Below are positions 1 through 10,897 of a DNA stretch of 64,000 nt, piece by piece. Positions within the stretch are counted from its first letter, which is position 1. Each line of letters starts with the position of its first letter. Both the position numbers and the translations under genes were made by a program. A model generated the notes under the pieces. That model was not told where the DNA came from, did no database searches, and saw nothing but the letters and a program-made list of their open reading frames with translations. Location: contig NC_046648.1 of assembly GCF_900324485.2 (NCBI RefSeq), positions 15,015,380 to 15,079,379 of the forward strand, written 5' to 3'. Source of the stretch: Mastacembelus armatus. Taxonomy: Eukaryota > Chordata > Actinopteri > Synbranchiformes > Mastacembelidae.

Positions 1-131
1 CTGTTGTACAACATGGTAATAAAAATAAGAAATTAGGTTAAATGGATACTTTGGATAGTGGATAGTACTAGCATCTAGTTTTTTTTTTGTTTTTTTTGTT
101 TGGTTGGTTGGACTCGCCAGGTGTTTCTCAC

Positions 132-2487
132 CGTAGAAGTTTGGACCCAAACTTGCACCTGCAGCAGTTTAGTATACCTGTAATAAGTAAGGACAAATTG
201 CTAGTGTAAAGATTAGCACATCAGCTAGAAGGAGCTTGTTCATTTGTTAGTCTGAGTTACATACCATATAGACTAAGTCCTTCCTTTTCACCTGAATGCA
301 GCTTGTACACAGATGGATGAAGTTCTGACTTGAATATCTGCAGTACACTGCACCAAACACAAATTCATGGTGAATGTTCTCACCCATCCACCCCTGTTTT
401 TCTGTTTCTCTGCTCAATCTAACACTAAATTGATCTAAATAAGGAATTTCTTACAATTTGATGTAATACACGTGCATCAAAAAGGGTAAACCACAAAACC
501 ACGAAATTAATTAAAAACCAAAGAAACTTAAGTAATCTGAAAATATAATACAAATAAAATTCTCAACTTTGTTATTTTACAAGTAACCAGTACATTTAAA
601 TATGCTGGTAGGTGGTTTCAATTCATTTAATTATCAGCAACCTCACTATAGATTTTGCTTGTGAAATGAAACTTAATGGGAGATTTAGAGGATTCATGTC
701 ATCTTTAAGAAACACAAATTTAACAAAGATCAGACTTATGTAACCATAGAAAAACTTTTGTAAATTGTACATTCTTACCTGTATGTGTCTTGGTCAATAT
801 AGACAACACCTTTCCTATGTTATGATGATGGACAATGCACATTTTAGAATAGAATTCTAAACAACATTTTTCACTCACGAAAACTTCTGTAAGAGAGATT
901 TAGATTGCTGATGAATAAAGAACATAGAAGTAGACAAAAAGAGGTAATAGGGAAAATGTAGTACAGTAAATATACGTTTACAATGGAGACATAATGCCAT
1001 AAATACATGCTATCGCAGAATGTCTGACTGAAAGACTGAAGGTGTATAGCTACATACAGAACAGTAAAAATCACACTTCATTGAAAAACCTATTTCAATG
1101 TCCTCATTATTAAAAATGTGTAATCACAGTCCTATTTGTGTGTGTGTAGCTACATTTTTGTGTGTCTTACAGCGTGTAGGCGTGGAACTGTAGGATAGGA
1201 ACTCCGACACTGCTGTCTTCCAACTCCACTCCCACTCTCCTCCTGTCCAGACATTTTAGTAGAGCACCCACTGCCCTCAACTACCCAAACGGATGTACGC
1301 ACACACACCAACAAAAAGAGAACAAATACACACGCACAATGAAATGACTGACAGTTTGTGATCAGCTCTTGCAAAATGGTGGACTGACAGGATGATATGT
1401 TGTCAGCTGGCTCACCATCAGGGGTGATTCAAAGGAGATACATGATGAGAGGTAAGACATTTTGTCTCTCTCTGAAATAGAAGCAGGGAGGAAAGGCAGA
1501 TGGGCAGAGAGTAGCCTCTGCTTACTGACTTCTAGACCTGCAACATTCAAAATTAACTTAAAATTAAGTGATTTATTGTGGAAAATAATGGAAGCTTTAA
1601 AAAAGTTGGACAAAAATGTGTGAAAATATATGGTTGTCCTTTTTTATACCAAAGTCAACATAAGGATAGGTCACCACCTCTGGTTTGTAGTCTGGGTTTG
1701 AACCTGGGATATAGAATAAAGCATTATGAAAAATGGTTGGTGGTTAATTCAAAGAATGTACTATTTTCCATTTAGACATTAGTTTTACATCTTAGAAACT
1801 ACTGAGTTCCTCCAGGTCAAGCTTTATGAAAAAGTTTATAGTAGCTATAGCGCACAATCACTGCAGTGTTAAGCTTTCTTAATGGCATTTTTTCCTTTGA
1901 CACAGAAATGTGAAAACAAAACTTTCTCTGATATTTTTAGCTCCATGCTAAAGTAACTTGTCTACCAGAACTCACCAAGTTGTTGAAGGAAGTGGGTCAT
2001 ACAGTGTTCCTGCTTTGCACTGGTAATGACTACATGAGGACTAATTTCCTGGATGACTAATTAAGAAAAACAAGAAAGATAGAGGGCACATATGGTAACT
2101 GGCTTGCAGTCTTTCTTATTAACCACATAGGCTATTTGTTCCTGTCTAGGAAGTGTCAGTGACAGGTGCATTGTCTACCTCTGGCCAGCACGTGAAGTTC
2201 GGGGTTGTCAGGTGTATCTACCATGTAGTTTAAAGAGGAATCCTTGCTGTCATAGAAGCAGAGGCCTACTTGTCCATGCTGAACCAAAACACTCAGTAAA
2301 ACCTAGGAATTAATGAACGAATGAAAATGTAGTTCTAGGTATCTGCCTGTTTTAACTATCTACTACTGCGCTAGAGTGTCACGTATCAGCTTACTGCAGG
2401 TGAGTCTTCCTCTACTTCATCTCCATCTGTACCGGAGAGACCAGAAACTCTCCCTCCTCCGCTTAAACTTTCCATAGCTGCTGCCAT
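132..2487 (-). CDS. msh5: MSH5, meiotic MutS homologue (5' nine coding exons; continues beyond left edge)
   Basis: MSH5 pairs with MSH4 in a nuclear MutS-gamma clamp that stabilises meiotic recombination intermediates and promotes crossovers. The exons, in transcript order, are 2395-2487, 2179-2302, 1976-2056, 1650-1703, 1416-1537, 1171-1280, 779-814, 265-347 and 132-177. All have GT/AG borders and consistent phase. The start is the ATG at 2487, giving [12 protein letters not shown] and then an acidic stretch. Diagnostic family segments are [67 protein letters not shown] and [16 protein letters not shown], collinear with mammalian MSH5. Only the N-terminal mismatch-like and connector regions are in the window; the core, ATPase and C-terminal regions lie to the left. 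Exon 7 is only 36 bp. The identity is secure; the intactness of the rest cannot be judged here. Confidence 0.95.
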
Positions 2488-3491
2488 GAAGAGTTGACTC
2501 TACGAATGAGCAAATTTATTGCTCTTTATTAGTTGTATTTAATGTCGACAAAAAGGGGAACATTTAAACCTGAAATAATTACTTGGCCACTTAAGGGAAA
2601 CACCTGATGAGTTGGTATGATGAACTTGCCGGGAAATCTTGCTTGTTTTGCCTGCCGTGAACACTATTTACTAAACAGCAGGCTTTTATTGTTTTTAAAC
2701 TGAAAAGAGTGAACCTAAACAATAAAGTTATAGCTGAAGTTAGGTCGGAGAGCTAACGTTAATGCTAAACAATAAGATGAAACTCCAAGTTAGTTAACTT
2801 AAAGCTCCGTAAGGCCTAGAGGAACTATTGATTTGGGTGAGAATAAACAGTAGGACCGAGTCCTTTACGTAGCCATTTTTACACATAATGCATGCTATTC
2901 AAAAAATATAAATTGTTATGCGCACTTTTAGCTAGCTAACATTGACGTTAACAATGTAGTGCTACTTTTAGTATTACTGGCAGTCTTTATTTAGCTAGTT
3001 AGGTACCATACACTTACACAATATGTAGGGATTTTTTTTAGTAAAAGGAAAAATCCTTAACGTTATGTATCGTAAATAAATCCTGACTTGTAACAGAAAT
3101 GAGATAAAACATTAGCTTATAGCACTGGTTATTTTTACCTAATGGAAACGCGCTTTCAGGTGTCCATTTGGCGCACGCGTCCTTATCTTCTCTGTTGCCC
3201 TGACAACAGTCGTTTAATTATCATTGAATAACTATATAAAAATTAGCTTAATGTCGACTTATAATAGTAATTATTGAACATGAAGGCTAACTAAAGAGTT
3301 AAATAAATGTAGTCATGTCATTTTGTTTGATAAATGTAGAAATCAATAAAGACTTAGAAAACTTTTCTATGTTTTAGTTAAACATTTTCAGAGGTCTACA
3401 GCCTCTGTATTTATTTACATTGTTTATTATATATGTTGAACACGCAGCGGGACCACTCAATGGATCTTGTTGATTTTTACCTTTTCTATTA
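2488..3491. other. MSH5 upstream region without a gene
   Basis: This is AT-rich intergenic DNA between the MSH5 start codon and the first gypsy fossil. I see no coding exon. It contains GCTAACGTTA-type motifs (2752-2761, 2931-2952) and an RFX-type inverted repeat at 3194, next to a small CpG-containing patch around 3150-3185. It probably includes the MSH5 5' untranslated region and promoter. Confidence 0.5.
3194..3207. promoter_or_regulatory. RFX-type X-box inverted repeat
   Basis: The sequence GTTGCCCTGACAAC is a near-perfect match to the RFX half-site inverted repeat (GTTGCC, 2-bp spacer, GACAAC). RFX proteins bind such sites in ciliary-gene promoters and, as the RFX5 complex, in MHC class II promoters. 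It lies about 700 bp upstream of MSH5. Which gene it serves, if any, is unknown. Confidence 0.45.
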
Positions 3492-5840
3492 GTATTGTAA
3501 CAACCTGGTGGGTGATCGCTGGAGCTAAACTAATCTAGCTGAACACTGTCCCTGAACTATACGGCTAGCAGGGTGCTAGCAGCTACCGCCGTAACTCAGT
3601 AGCGGGTGAGAGAGGGAGAGCGCTCGTGCCCCATATACCGCACGACCCCGAGCGTATCGGTAAATTGGTGCAATCCTTTGACAGACCAGCAGGAGGCAGT
3701 GTTGTCCTTCCACAACTATTTTATTGCCTAGCGAACAAACCAAAAACTCCGAAACTCCACTCCGCGTCGAACACACCTCGGCCTTCTCAAGGCCCCACCC
3801 CCAGCACCCGGCCCTGGCCAGAGTCCAATATTGTCACTTTCAGTGCTGAGGGTGGGGGGCGGAGAATCCCCCGGGTGCACGACAGCCCAAGGCTCTGGGA
3901 CAAGCGGGTGGTACGGTGCCAATCGGTCCTTGTGCAGCACCACCCGCCTTCCCTGTCCGGGCATCCTGACCCGGAAGACCACCTCCGAGATCTGCTCGAG
4001 GACTTCTCCAGGTCCTTGCCAGTGGTTCGTCAATTTGGGATACAGCCCCCGCTTCCTCTGGGGGCAAAACACCCATACCCGGTCCCCGGGTGCCAGGGTG
4101 GGACCGTGGACACGGGTGTCATAGGCCCGCTTCTGGCGAGCCCCAGCAGCCTCCAGTGTCTCCCTGGCCAACTGATGGACTGTGCTCAACCACTCCTGCA
4201 GGCGTTGAAGATGGTCCAGCTCTGGCCCGCCAGCAATCTCCGGCTCAGGGGGCGCTCTGAACACCAAGTCCACTGGAGTCCAGAGTTCCCTCCTGAACAT
4301 CAGTGCTGCCGGAGTGCACTGGCTCGACTCCTGCACTGCTGTCCACAGGACAAGGGGTAGGTGTTGGTCCCAGTCCCTCTGATGCTGGCTTGTTAGGATG
4401 GCGAGCTGGGTGGCCAGCATGCGGTTGAACCGTTCGACAAGCCCATCACTCTGAGGATGGAGTGGGGTGGTCCTTTGCTTCCTCACCCGCAGCTGCTGGC
4501 ACACCTCCTGAACACCCGGATCTCGAAGTTCCTCCCCTGGTTGCTGTGGAGTTCCTACGGCACCCCAAACCAAGTGAACATCTCGTCCACCAGGGTCCGT
4601 GCTGAGGTCGCCGCACTCTGATCCGGCACCGCATACGCCTCTGGCCACTTCGTGAAGTAGTCCATAGCGACCAGGACGAAGCGGTTGCCGGCATCAGTAA
4701 CGGGAAACGGACCCAAGATGTCCACTCTGACCCTTTCCATGGGCGCCCCGACCAGGTACTGCTGCAGTGGTGCATGGGAGCGTTGGCTGGGTCCATTCTG
4801 CGCCGCGCAGACATCACAGCAGTGGACGTGGATCTCTGCGTCCTGTCGACACGCTGGCCAGTAGAACCATTGCCTCAGCCGCCGCACCGTCTTGCCATTC
4901 CCTAAATGGCCGGCCCCCGCTGCCCCTGTGCACCCAGAGCATCAGCGTTGGCATGCTGCCGCCCTGGTCGATGCTGGGTCAATGCTGGGTCTCAAAGTCA
5001 TATTCTTGAAGGATCTCCAGCCACCTGGCCACCTGACCCTCCGGTTGGCGGAAGTTCAACATCCAGGTGAGGCTAGCATGATCAGTTCTGAGCGTGAATC
5101 TGGTGCCCAGGAGGTAAGGCCTGAAGTGACGGACCGCCAAGATTACCGCTAACAGCTCCCGCCAGGTGACACAGTAGTTTCTCTCGGCCCGGTTGAGGCT
5201 GCAGCTGTAATAGACCACCACTCGCTCTCCAGTCTCTCCCCTCTGGGAGAGCACAGCTCCGACCCCCACGTTGCTGGCGTCAGTGTCCAGCAGGAAGGGC
5301 TGACTGGGATCAGGGTACACCAGGATCGGGGCACTCGCGAGGGCAGCCTTCTGCTGCTGGAAGGCCGCTGCACAGTCCTCGGACCACCCAAACTGCCGGC
5401 CCTTGTTCGTCAGCTGGTGTAAGGGGCTGGCAATGGTGGCAAAGTCTCTGACGAACCTCCTGTAGTAGGAGGCCAACCCCAGGAAGCTTCGGAGCTCTGA
5501 GATGTTTGTTGGTGGAGGCCAGTCCCTCACCGCAACCACTTTTTCCGGGTTGGTAGCTACCCCACTCTCGCTCACCACATGCCCCAGGAACTGTGTCTGA
5601 CGGGTGAGCAGGTTGCACTTGGCTGGATTCAACCTTAACCCGGCGCCCCGGATGGCTGTCAGGACCTCCCGGACATTAGCGACAGCCTGCTCAAAGTCTT
5701 TAGCATGGACCAGCAGATCATTCAATTAGACCACACAGCGGGTACGGGGAATGTCCTTGAGGACCCAGTCCATCAGTCTCTCGAATGTGGCTGGTGCATT
5801 ACACAGTCCAAAGGGCATCACCATAAACTGCCGCCGCCGG

Positions 5841-6266
5841 TAACACTGTTGCTTCACAACAAGCCTGCGTGGGTTTTCTCCAGGTCCTCCCACAATCCAA
5901 AAACATGTATGTCATGTCTGCCACAACATTGTCCTTTCGTCTCTCGTGTTTGATCTGGAGGTTGTATTCTTGGACCACCAAGGTTAAAAGCCATAACAGT
6001 GTACTGCTGAAATTGTCAGGTGTAACAAAGGCAGGGATATCAGACGTCCTCGCTGTTAATGGAACTTGCCAATAGCCTTTCAAAAGATCTAATTTTGTGA
6101 TGTGTACTGCTAGACCGATACTGTCAATACATGCCAGGCAGATGGAAAGAATCAAGCACCGTAGCTGCACTGACTTTCCGAAAATCTGTACAAAAACGTG
6201 AGGTGCCATCAACCTTTAGAGTTAGCAAACAAGGAGAACTCCATGGACTATAGCTAGGCTTGGCAA
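5841..6266 (-). repeat. 426-bp patch shared with gypsy fossil B, inside fossil A
   Basis: This segment is collinear and gap-free with 7108-7533 and differs at only about five sites by eye. It contains a SINE remnant at its low-coordinate end and then Gmr1-like reverse-transcriptase/RNase H sequence unlike the host element. In fossil A it sits between the reverse transcriptase and gag regions, where other gypsy sequence would be expected. Confidence 0.8.
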
Positions 6267-6849
6267 GTGGGGTAGCCCCTTTGGGTGTGGAGACGGATGT
6301 CGGAAGCTAAGGAGCCCACTCTCTCTCCCTCGCGTCTGCGTCGGGTGGCCAGCTCCTCTTGGCTCTGCTCGGCTGAAGGTCTCTGTCCAAAGCGTCGGTC
6401 GAGGGCAGTGGTCAGGGCCTGGAGGTCACGCTGTTCTTCAGAGACAGATCGACAAGCGTCTGGAGCGCTGGACCTTCTAAGGCGAGTGCCACATGCGTCG
6501 CGGCCTCTTCCTGGCTCCAACCGTTGTGAGTGGCAGCCAGCTTGACTTGTGCCAGGTAAGGTTCCAGCGGCGTCGTCCCGCTGTACCGCTGCAGCTTGGC
6601 GGTCGATCGGACGGGGGGTAGTGGTGCGGCTACTGGAGGCTCGTCTGGCCTGTGGTAAGGGGGTCTGTAGTTCGTCCGGGGGACACTGTGGTCGTCAGGC
6701 TGGCGTAGCTCTCTGCCTTTCCGCCTGGCCTCCCCGGCTAAGCGCTCCAGCAACATGCTGTTTTTCCAGATGGCACGCTCTAAGTCGCCTACAGCTGGCT
6801 CCATTATAATGTCTTCTAGACACTTCTCAAATCCCACTTCTGACACCAA

Positions 6850-7028
6850 TGTAACAACCTGGTGGGTTATCGCTGGAGCTAAACTAATCTAGCTGTACAC
6901 TGTCCCTGAACTATACGGCTAGCAGGGTGCTCAAACATAACAGAACATAACTCACAACGCATTTGAACAACTAATAACATTTCCCATAATACACCTGGCC
7001 GTCAACTCCGCCGGGCAGGTTGTTACAG
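6850..7028 (-). repeat. 5' LTR of gypsy fossil A
   Basis: This is a 179-bp terminal repeat with 12-bp inverted ends TGTAACAACCTG/CAGGTTGTTACA. Next to it on the internal side is a TGGTGTCAGAAGTGGGAT-like block of the kind that serves as primer-binding region in fish gypsy elements. The partner repeat begins at 3496; the two match over about 80 bp and then differ in their inner part. Confidence 0.75.
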
Positions 7029-7995
7029 TATGTTAAGATATATACATTGAAATGTAAAGAGTACTTACATTGACTTTAACTGCTTTATATTGCAGTAGAT
7101 TGGTGGTTAACACTGTTGCTTCACAACAAGCCTGCGTGGGTTTTCTCCAGGTCCTCCCACAATCCAAAAACATGTATGTCATGTCTGCCACAACATTGTC
7201 CTTTCGTCTCTCGTGTTTGATCTGGAGGTTGTATTCTTGGACCACCAAGGTTAAAAGCCATAACAGTGTACTGCTGAAATTGTCAGGTGTAACAAAGGCA
7301 GGGATATCAGACGCCCTCGCTGTTAACGGAACTTGCCAATAGCCTTTCAAAAGATCTAATTTTGTGATGTGTACTGCTAGACCGATACTGTCAATACATG
7401 CGAGGCAGAGGGAAAGAATCAAGCACCGTAACTGCACTGACTTTCCGAAAATCTGTACAAAAACGTGAGGTGCCATCAACCTTTAGAGTTAGCAAACAAG
7501 GAGAACTCCATGGACTATAGCTAGGCTTGGCAAACCTATTCTCTAACAAATATTTAACTTCGTGTCTCATGGCTTCTCTTTTTGCAAATAGATAGCGATA
7601 AGCATGCTGTTTGATTGGGGCTGCTGTACCTACGTCGATGTCATGCGCTAATTCAGGGGTGAGAATAATATAGTCCGTGTCCGACACTTTCTTGTCAATT
7701 ATATATGGGCCAGAGAAATGAGCTGAAAGAGCAGACCCGATACTGGGAAGTAACACTAAAACCTTATCACCAGGTTTAAAGTGACGGACAACAGCTTTCT
7801 TATCAAACTGCTTTTTCCATCCTGGCCTGTGAAGTAGACAGAGCTTCCTTTGCTAAGGAAGTAGCATGATGTAACCGCTACCTACACCAGACAAAATCTG
7901 ACACGTTACCTGTTGGAGGGGACTCAGAAAAAAACTTCTTTGAGCACTTTCAGTGGACCACGTACATTGTGCCCAAACACAAGTTCAGCTGGACT

Positions 7996-8575
7996 ATTCA
8001 ATTCAATTTAATTTTATTTGTATAGCACCAAATCACAATACAAATCATCTCAAGGCACTTTACAAAAACTAAAACTAAAAACCCAACAACTCCCTTATGA
8101 GCAAGCACTTGGCGACAGTGGAGAGGAAAAGCTCCCTTTAACAGAAGAAAAAACCTCCAGCAGAACCGGGCTCAGTTTGGGTGGCCATCTGCCTTGACCT
8201 TTTGGGTTGAGTGGATAGAGCAGAGAGAAAAGAACAGCAACAATAAACAACAAATAGACACTGCAGGTTGGTGGGGCCAGTAACTGCACATCAGCGATAT
8301 ACAGCTCCAGGACCAGGGACACCTGCAGAAGGTACAGAGGGAGAGGGAGAGAGCACAAGGTTAATGACATTCAATGATGGAATATACCTGTGAGGGGGGA
8401 GGAAAGGAAGAGAGGGGAAGGGAGGGGAGGGGAGGGCAGGGGAGCCCACTTTTAATGCTGTTCCTCTGATACAGTGATATGCTCCAATCTCTGTAATAAG
8501 ATGTTGTGGTCAATGGTGTTGAATGCAGCACTAAGGCCTAGGAGGACAAGTATGAGAACAAGGAGGACAGCTGCC
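7996..8575 (-). mobile_element. 5'-truncated L2/CR1-group LINE tail inserted in fossil B
   Basis: On the minus strand this ends with the common fish LINE 3' signature (GTAAAGTGCCTTGAGATGAT, then GATTTGGTGCTATACAAATA) and a short ATTGA-type microsatellite, as L2/CR1-group LINEs do. Gypsy fossil B resumes on both sides, so this is a nested insertion. It includes a purine-rich tract at 8393-8446. No open reading frame remains. Confidence 0.65.
8414..8442 (+). other. G-rich tract with quadruplex potential
   Basis: Six runs of three or more G separated by one or two other bases (GGGGAAGGGAGGGGAGGGG and onward) fit the standard G-quadruplex pattern. It lies inside the LINE insertion and is probably incidental. 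Confidence 0.5.
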
Positions 8576-9666
8576 TCATGGAACAGCCTTCTGGGCCTGA
8601 GCAAGAGCTTCACCAGTGATTGGTGGTAACGCCTGGGGAGGTACTTCGGGCTCTACCGAGTCAGCTTTTACTTTATTTCTTTTTTCAAAGTCACAAATAG
8701 AGGGCACTCTTATCTTCAGACAGAATAGGAGCAAGCACAGAATCACCCAAAGCAACATCCTCTTGGGTTAACATATGAGCCTGAGCTTGAGTTAACACAC
8801 TCACAGAAAACATATCGGGATGATCTCTAGCTAAGTTACCCGCTTCAAAACCAAGAATTGGTTGAAAAACAACGTCAGGAGAAGGATACACTTTTCCACC
8901 AGTAATATCATTCCCCATGATGAAATCTATCCCATCAATAGCAAAATGGTCACGAACAGCAACGGGGAAAAAAAACACTGACCAGATTAGAGTCTATATG
9001 AACCCGATGGAGAGAAGCAGGTACAAAACTCATATCAATGCCCCTCATTACAGTGCTTGAATGACAGACTCAGAGCATCAAGGCATCTGAGCTTTCCTTT
9101 GAGTTTCCAGCTGCCTCAAAACACTTAGCTAAGGATGGAACAGCCTTCTGGGCCTGAGCAAGAGCTTCACCAGTGAAGCTGGATGAGATGAATGACTGTG
9201 AACCACTGTATCCCTCAGAATTGTAACTGGAGGAACTGGAGCTTAGCTTTAGCTTTCCCAGTCAGTGATACTAAAATCTAAAAGGTAAAAGGCTTAAAAC
9301 ACTCATCCGAAGTTTTGGTCATGATCAGCTATAAAAGCAATAAAAGGAGGGCTAGCCGACACTGGTAAACAACCCAACCCCTTTAGATTGTTTTGGAACA
9401 GACTGCGTTTAATGTCTTACACTCTGCAATGAGGTGACCAGGTTTGTGACAACAGAAGCATTGTTTTAGCTTTTCCACTTTGGAACCTGAATTACTTGGT
9501 GAGTCACGCTGAACAGGTTTGTCATTGATTTTTGGTATATGCTTATGTCTAAAAAGACACACTCCTATGTGTAAGAGCAATCTCATCCGCGACTACTGTG
9601 ACTTGCTGCAAGGTGGAGACTTTCTGTTCATTACGATAGACTATGAGGAGCATTAATTCGCGCAAC

Positions 9667-10126
9667 AGGCTGTTACAGTAATCTGACCTGCTAGAGATAA
9701 ATGCATAGATGAGTCTTTCCAAGTCTGGTTTAGACATGATCCCTTTGATTCTGGAAATGTTTTTGAGATGATAAAATGCTGACGATGTTATCGATTTAAT
9801 GTGGCTGTTAAAATTCATGTCTGAGTCCATGATTACCCCTAGATTTTTAACTTGATTTTTAAATTTTAGAGAAAGAGACTCAATGTGACTGCTGACACTT
9901 TCTCTTTGTTTCTGTGGCCCAACGATGATTATTTCAGTCATTGTTTATTTGGAGAGAGTTATTTTGCATCCACACAGTGATCTGTTCAATACAGTGACAC
10001 AATGAATCAACTGGTCCATATTCACCAGCTGTGAGTGAAATGTTAATCTGCGTGTCATCTGCATAGTTATGGTAGGACACATTATTGCTGTGTATTAACT
10101 GGCCTAAAGGAAACATGTAAAGATTG
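9667..10126 (-). mobile_element. L2/Rex1-group LINE reverse-transcriptase fragment
   Basis: The minus-strand peptides contain LYMFPLGQLI, the catalytic-site signature YHNYADDTQINISL, ITVWMQNNSLQIN, TEIIIVGP, LGVIMDSDMNFNSHI and ERLIYAFISSRSDYCNSLL in consistent order. This is the C-terminal half of a non-LTR reverse transcriptase of the L2/Rex1 type. It abuts the SPSB-like pseudogene at its 5' side and gypsy fossil B gag at its 3' side, and it is truncated at both ends. Confidence 0.8.
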
Positions 10127-10136
10127 AAGTCATATT

Positions 10137-10897
10137 TTGGCTCCCCCGTTCACGCTGCTCACCGCTGGGAACAGTTCCACCCCACATGGGAGGCCTTTAC
10201 AAGCAACGCCCAGAAAGCTGCTATCAACCACATACCCAGAGTGACTGGGACCAGCAGGATGCGCTCAGGGATGGGGAGAGGTGCCTCTGCCACCTTTGTG
10301 TGCATTGAAGTGGAAGACTGTGACCTAAAATCATCCACATCCTCAAAGTGACACTTCCTCCTCTTTGTCGGTCCCAGACTGTGTCCTCCATGCCAGAGCT
10401 GGTTGGTTTTGAGTACCCACCCCCAAGATTGTGAGTCTCTGCCCACCAGAACATTGTATTCTGAGGCCTGCAGAGGACATTCATGCCTGGAAATGCCCAT
10501 GACAGCGTGACTTCCTCTGTGGTTGGGGTTCCACAGCACTTTCCAGACATGAAGCCCACTCTTCACCCCCATCTCTGCTCTCACCCCATCGCTGCTAAGC
10601 ACAGCAGGAGACTGTGTCACTTCCTGCTTGCAAGGAGAGAGCAGAAAGTGAGGAGAGCATTTACCTGAGCTCCAGTGTGAACGACTGTTTCCTGGAGAAA
10701 CCGGCGAGGAGTTCAGAGTGATGGTAAGGTGACAGGAGGTTGGGACAGCCAACGAAGTGAAAGCTGATGAAGAGGAGGGAAGGAAATCAGCTGCCCTGCT
10801 GTACAGCCAAGCTGACAGTGAGAAACCCACTATAGACAAACAGTCTATAGTGGTGAACACACAGGCAGGGTCATTGCTCAGTGTTGTCAGAGAAGGA
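10137..10897 (-). pseudogene. SPSB-like (SPRY domain/SOCS box) pseudogene
   Basis: SPSB proteins are SPRY-domain substrate adaptors for Cullin5 ubiquitin ligases. On the minus strand a long reading frame contains SSDGVRAEMGVKSGLHVW, RGSHAVMGISRHECPLQ, LVGRDSQSWGWVLKTNQLWH and IPERILLV. These match the SPSB SPRY core in order (compare GLHAWQI, RGTHAVVGVA, SWGWDLGR). After ERILLV about a dozen bases are missing, and the domain continues in another frame as GYVVDSSFLGVACKGL and ELFPAVSSVNGGA. The SOCS box is absent: at 10126 the sequence changes abruptly into a LINE fragment. A good splice acceptor (polypyrimidine tract ending CACAG) sits at 10898, so this looks like a decayed spliced gene and not a retrocopy. 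Paralogue identity is uncertain. Confidence 0.75.

Larger units (their letters stand above)
3496..7028 (-). mobile_element. Ty3/gypsy LTR retrotransposon fossil A (broken)
   Basis: This is a reverse-oriented Ty3/gypsy fossil. It is bounded by TGTAACAACC at 3496 and GGTTGTTACA ending at 7028, and flanked by a 4-bp target duplication GTAT (3492-3495 and 7029-7032). Recognisable parts in element order are: LTR (6850-7028), gag (about 6270-6840), a foreign patch (5841-6266), reverse transcriptase and RNase H (about 5830-5000), integrase with its C-terminal region (about 4890-3830), and the distal LTR (from 3496). The gag-pol order is the usual gypsy one. It is clearly broken, with several breaks and a missing stretch of gag/pol. 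About 80 bp that the LTRs share differ at about two sites, which suggests a fairly young insertion. Confidence 0.85.
7108..9660 (-). mobile_element. Ty3/gypsy fossil B, probably Gmr1-like (broken)
   Basis: Reading on the minus strand from 9660, the recognisable parts are a gag region with a CCHC zinc knuckle (CFCCHKPGHLIAEC, about 9420-9465), an aspartic-protease-type region (DFIMGNDITGGKV, about 8890-8940), an integrase C-terminal stretch (ELVFGHNVRGPLK near 7950; FSGPYIIDKK near 7700), then reverse transcriptase (SPWSSPC, DLLKGYWQVPLTA) and an RNase H end (KDNVVADM). Integrase before reverse transcriptase is the order described for Gmr1-type gypsy elements. A 5'-truncated LINE interrupts it at about 7996-8575. 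It is broken in many places and no LTRs were identified. Confidence 0.75.

Noticed and set aside
1150-1374. Minus-strand frame reading [14 protein letters not shown]
   Set aside because: It is an alternative frame over MSH5 exon 6. The correct frame, spliced at 1280/1281, gives the family sequence [19 protein letters not shown].
3626-4360. Plus-strand 244-codon reading frame
   Set aside because: It is the antisense shadow of the minus-strand gypsy fossil A pol region; its composition and position are fully explained by that element.
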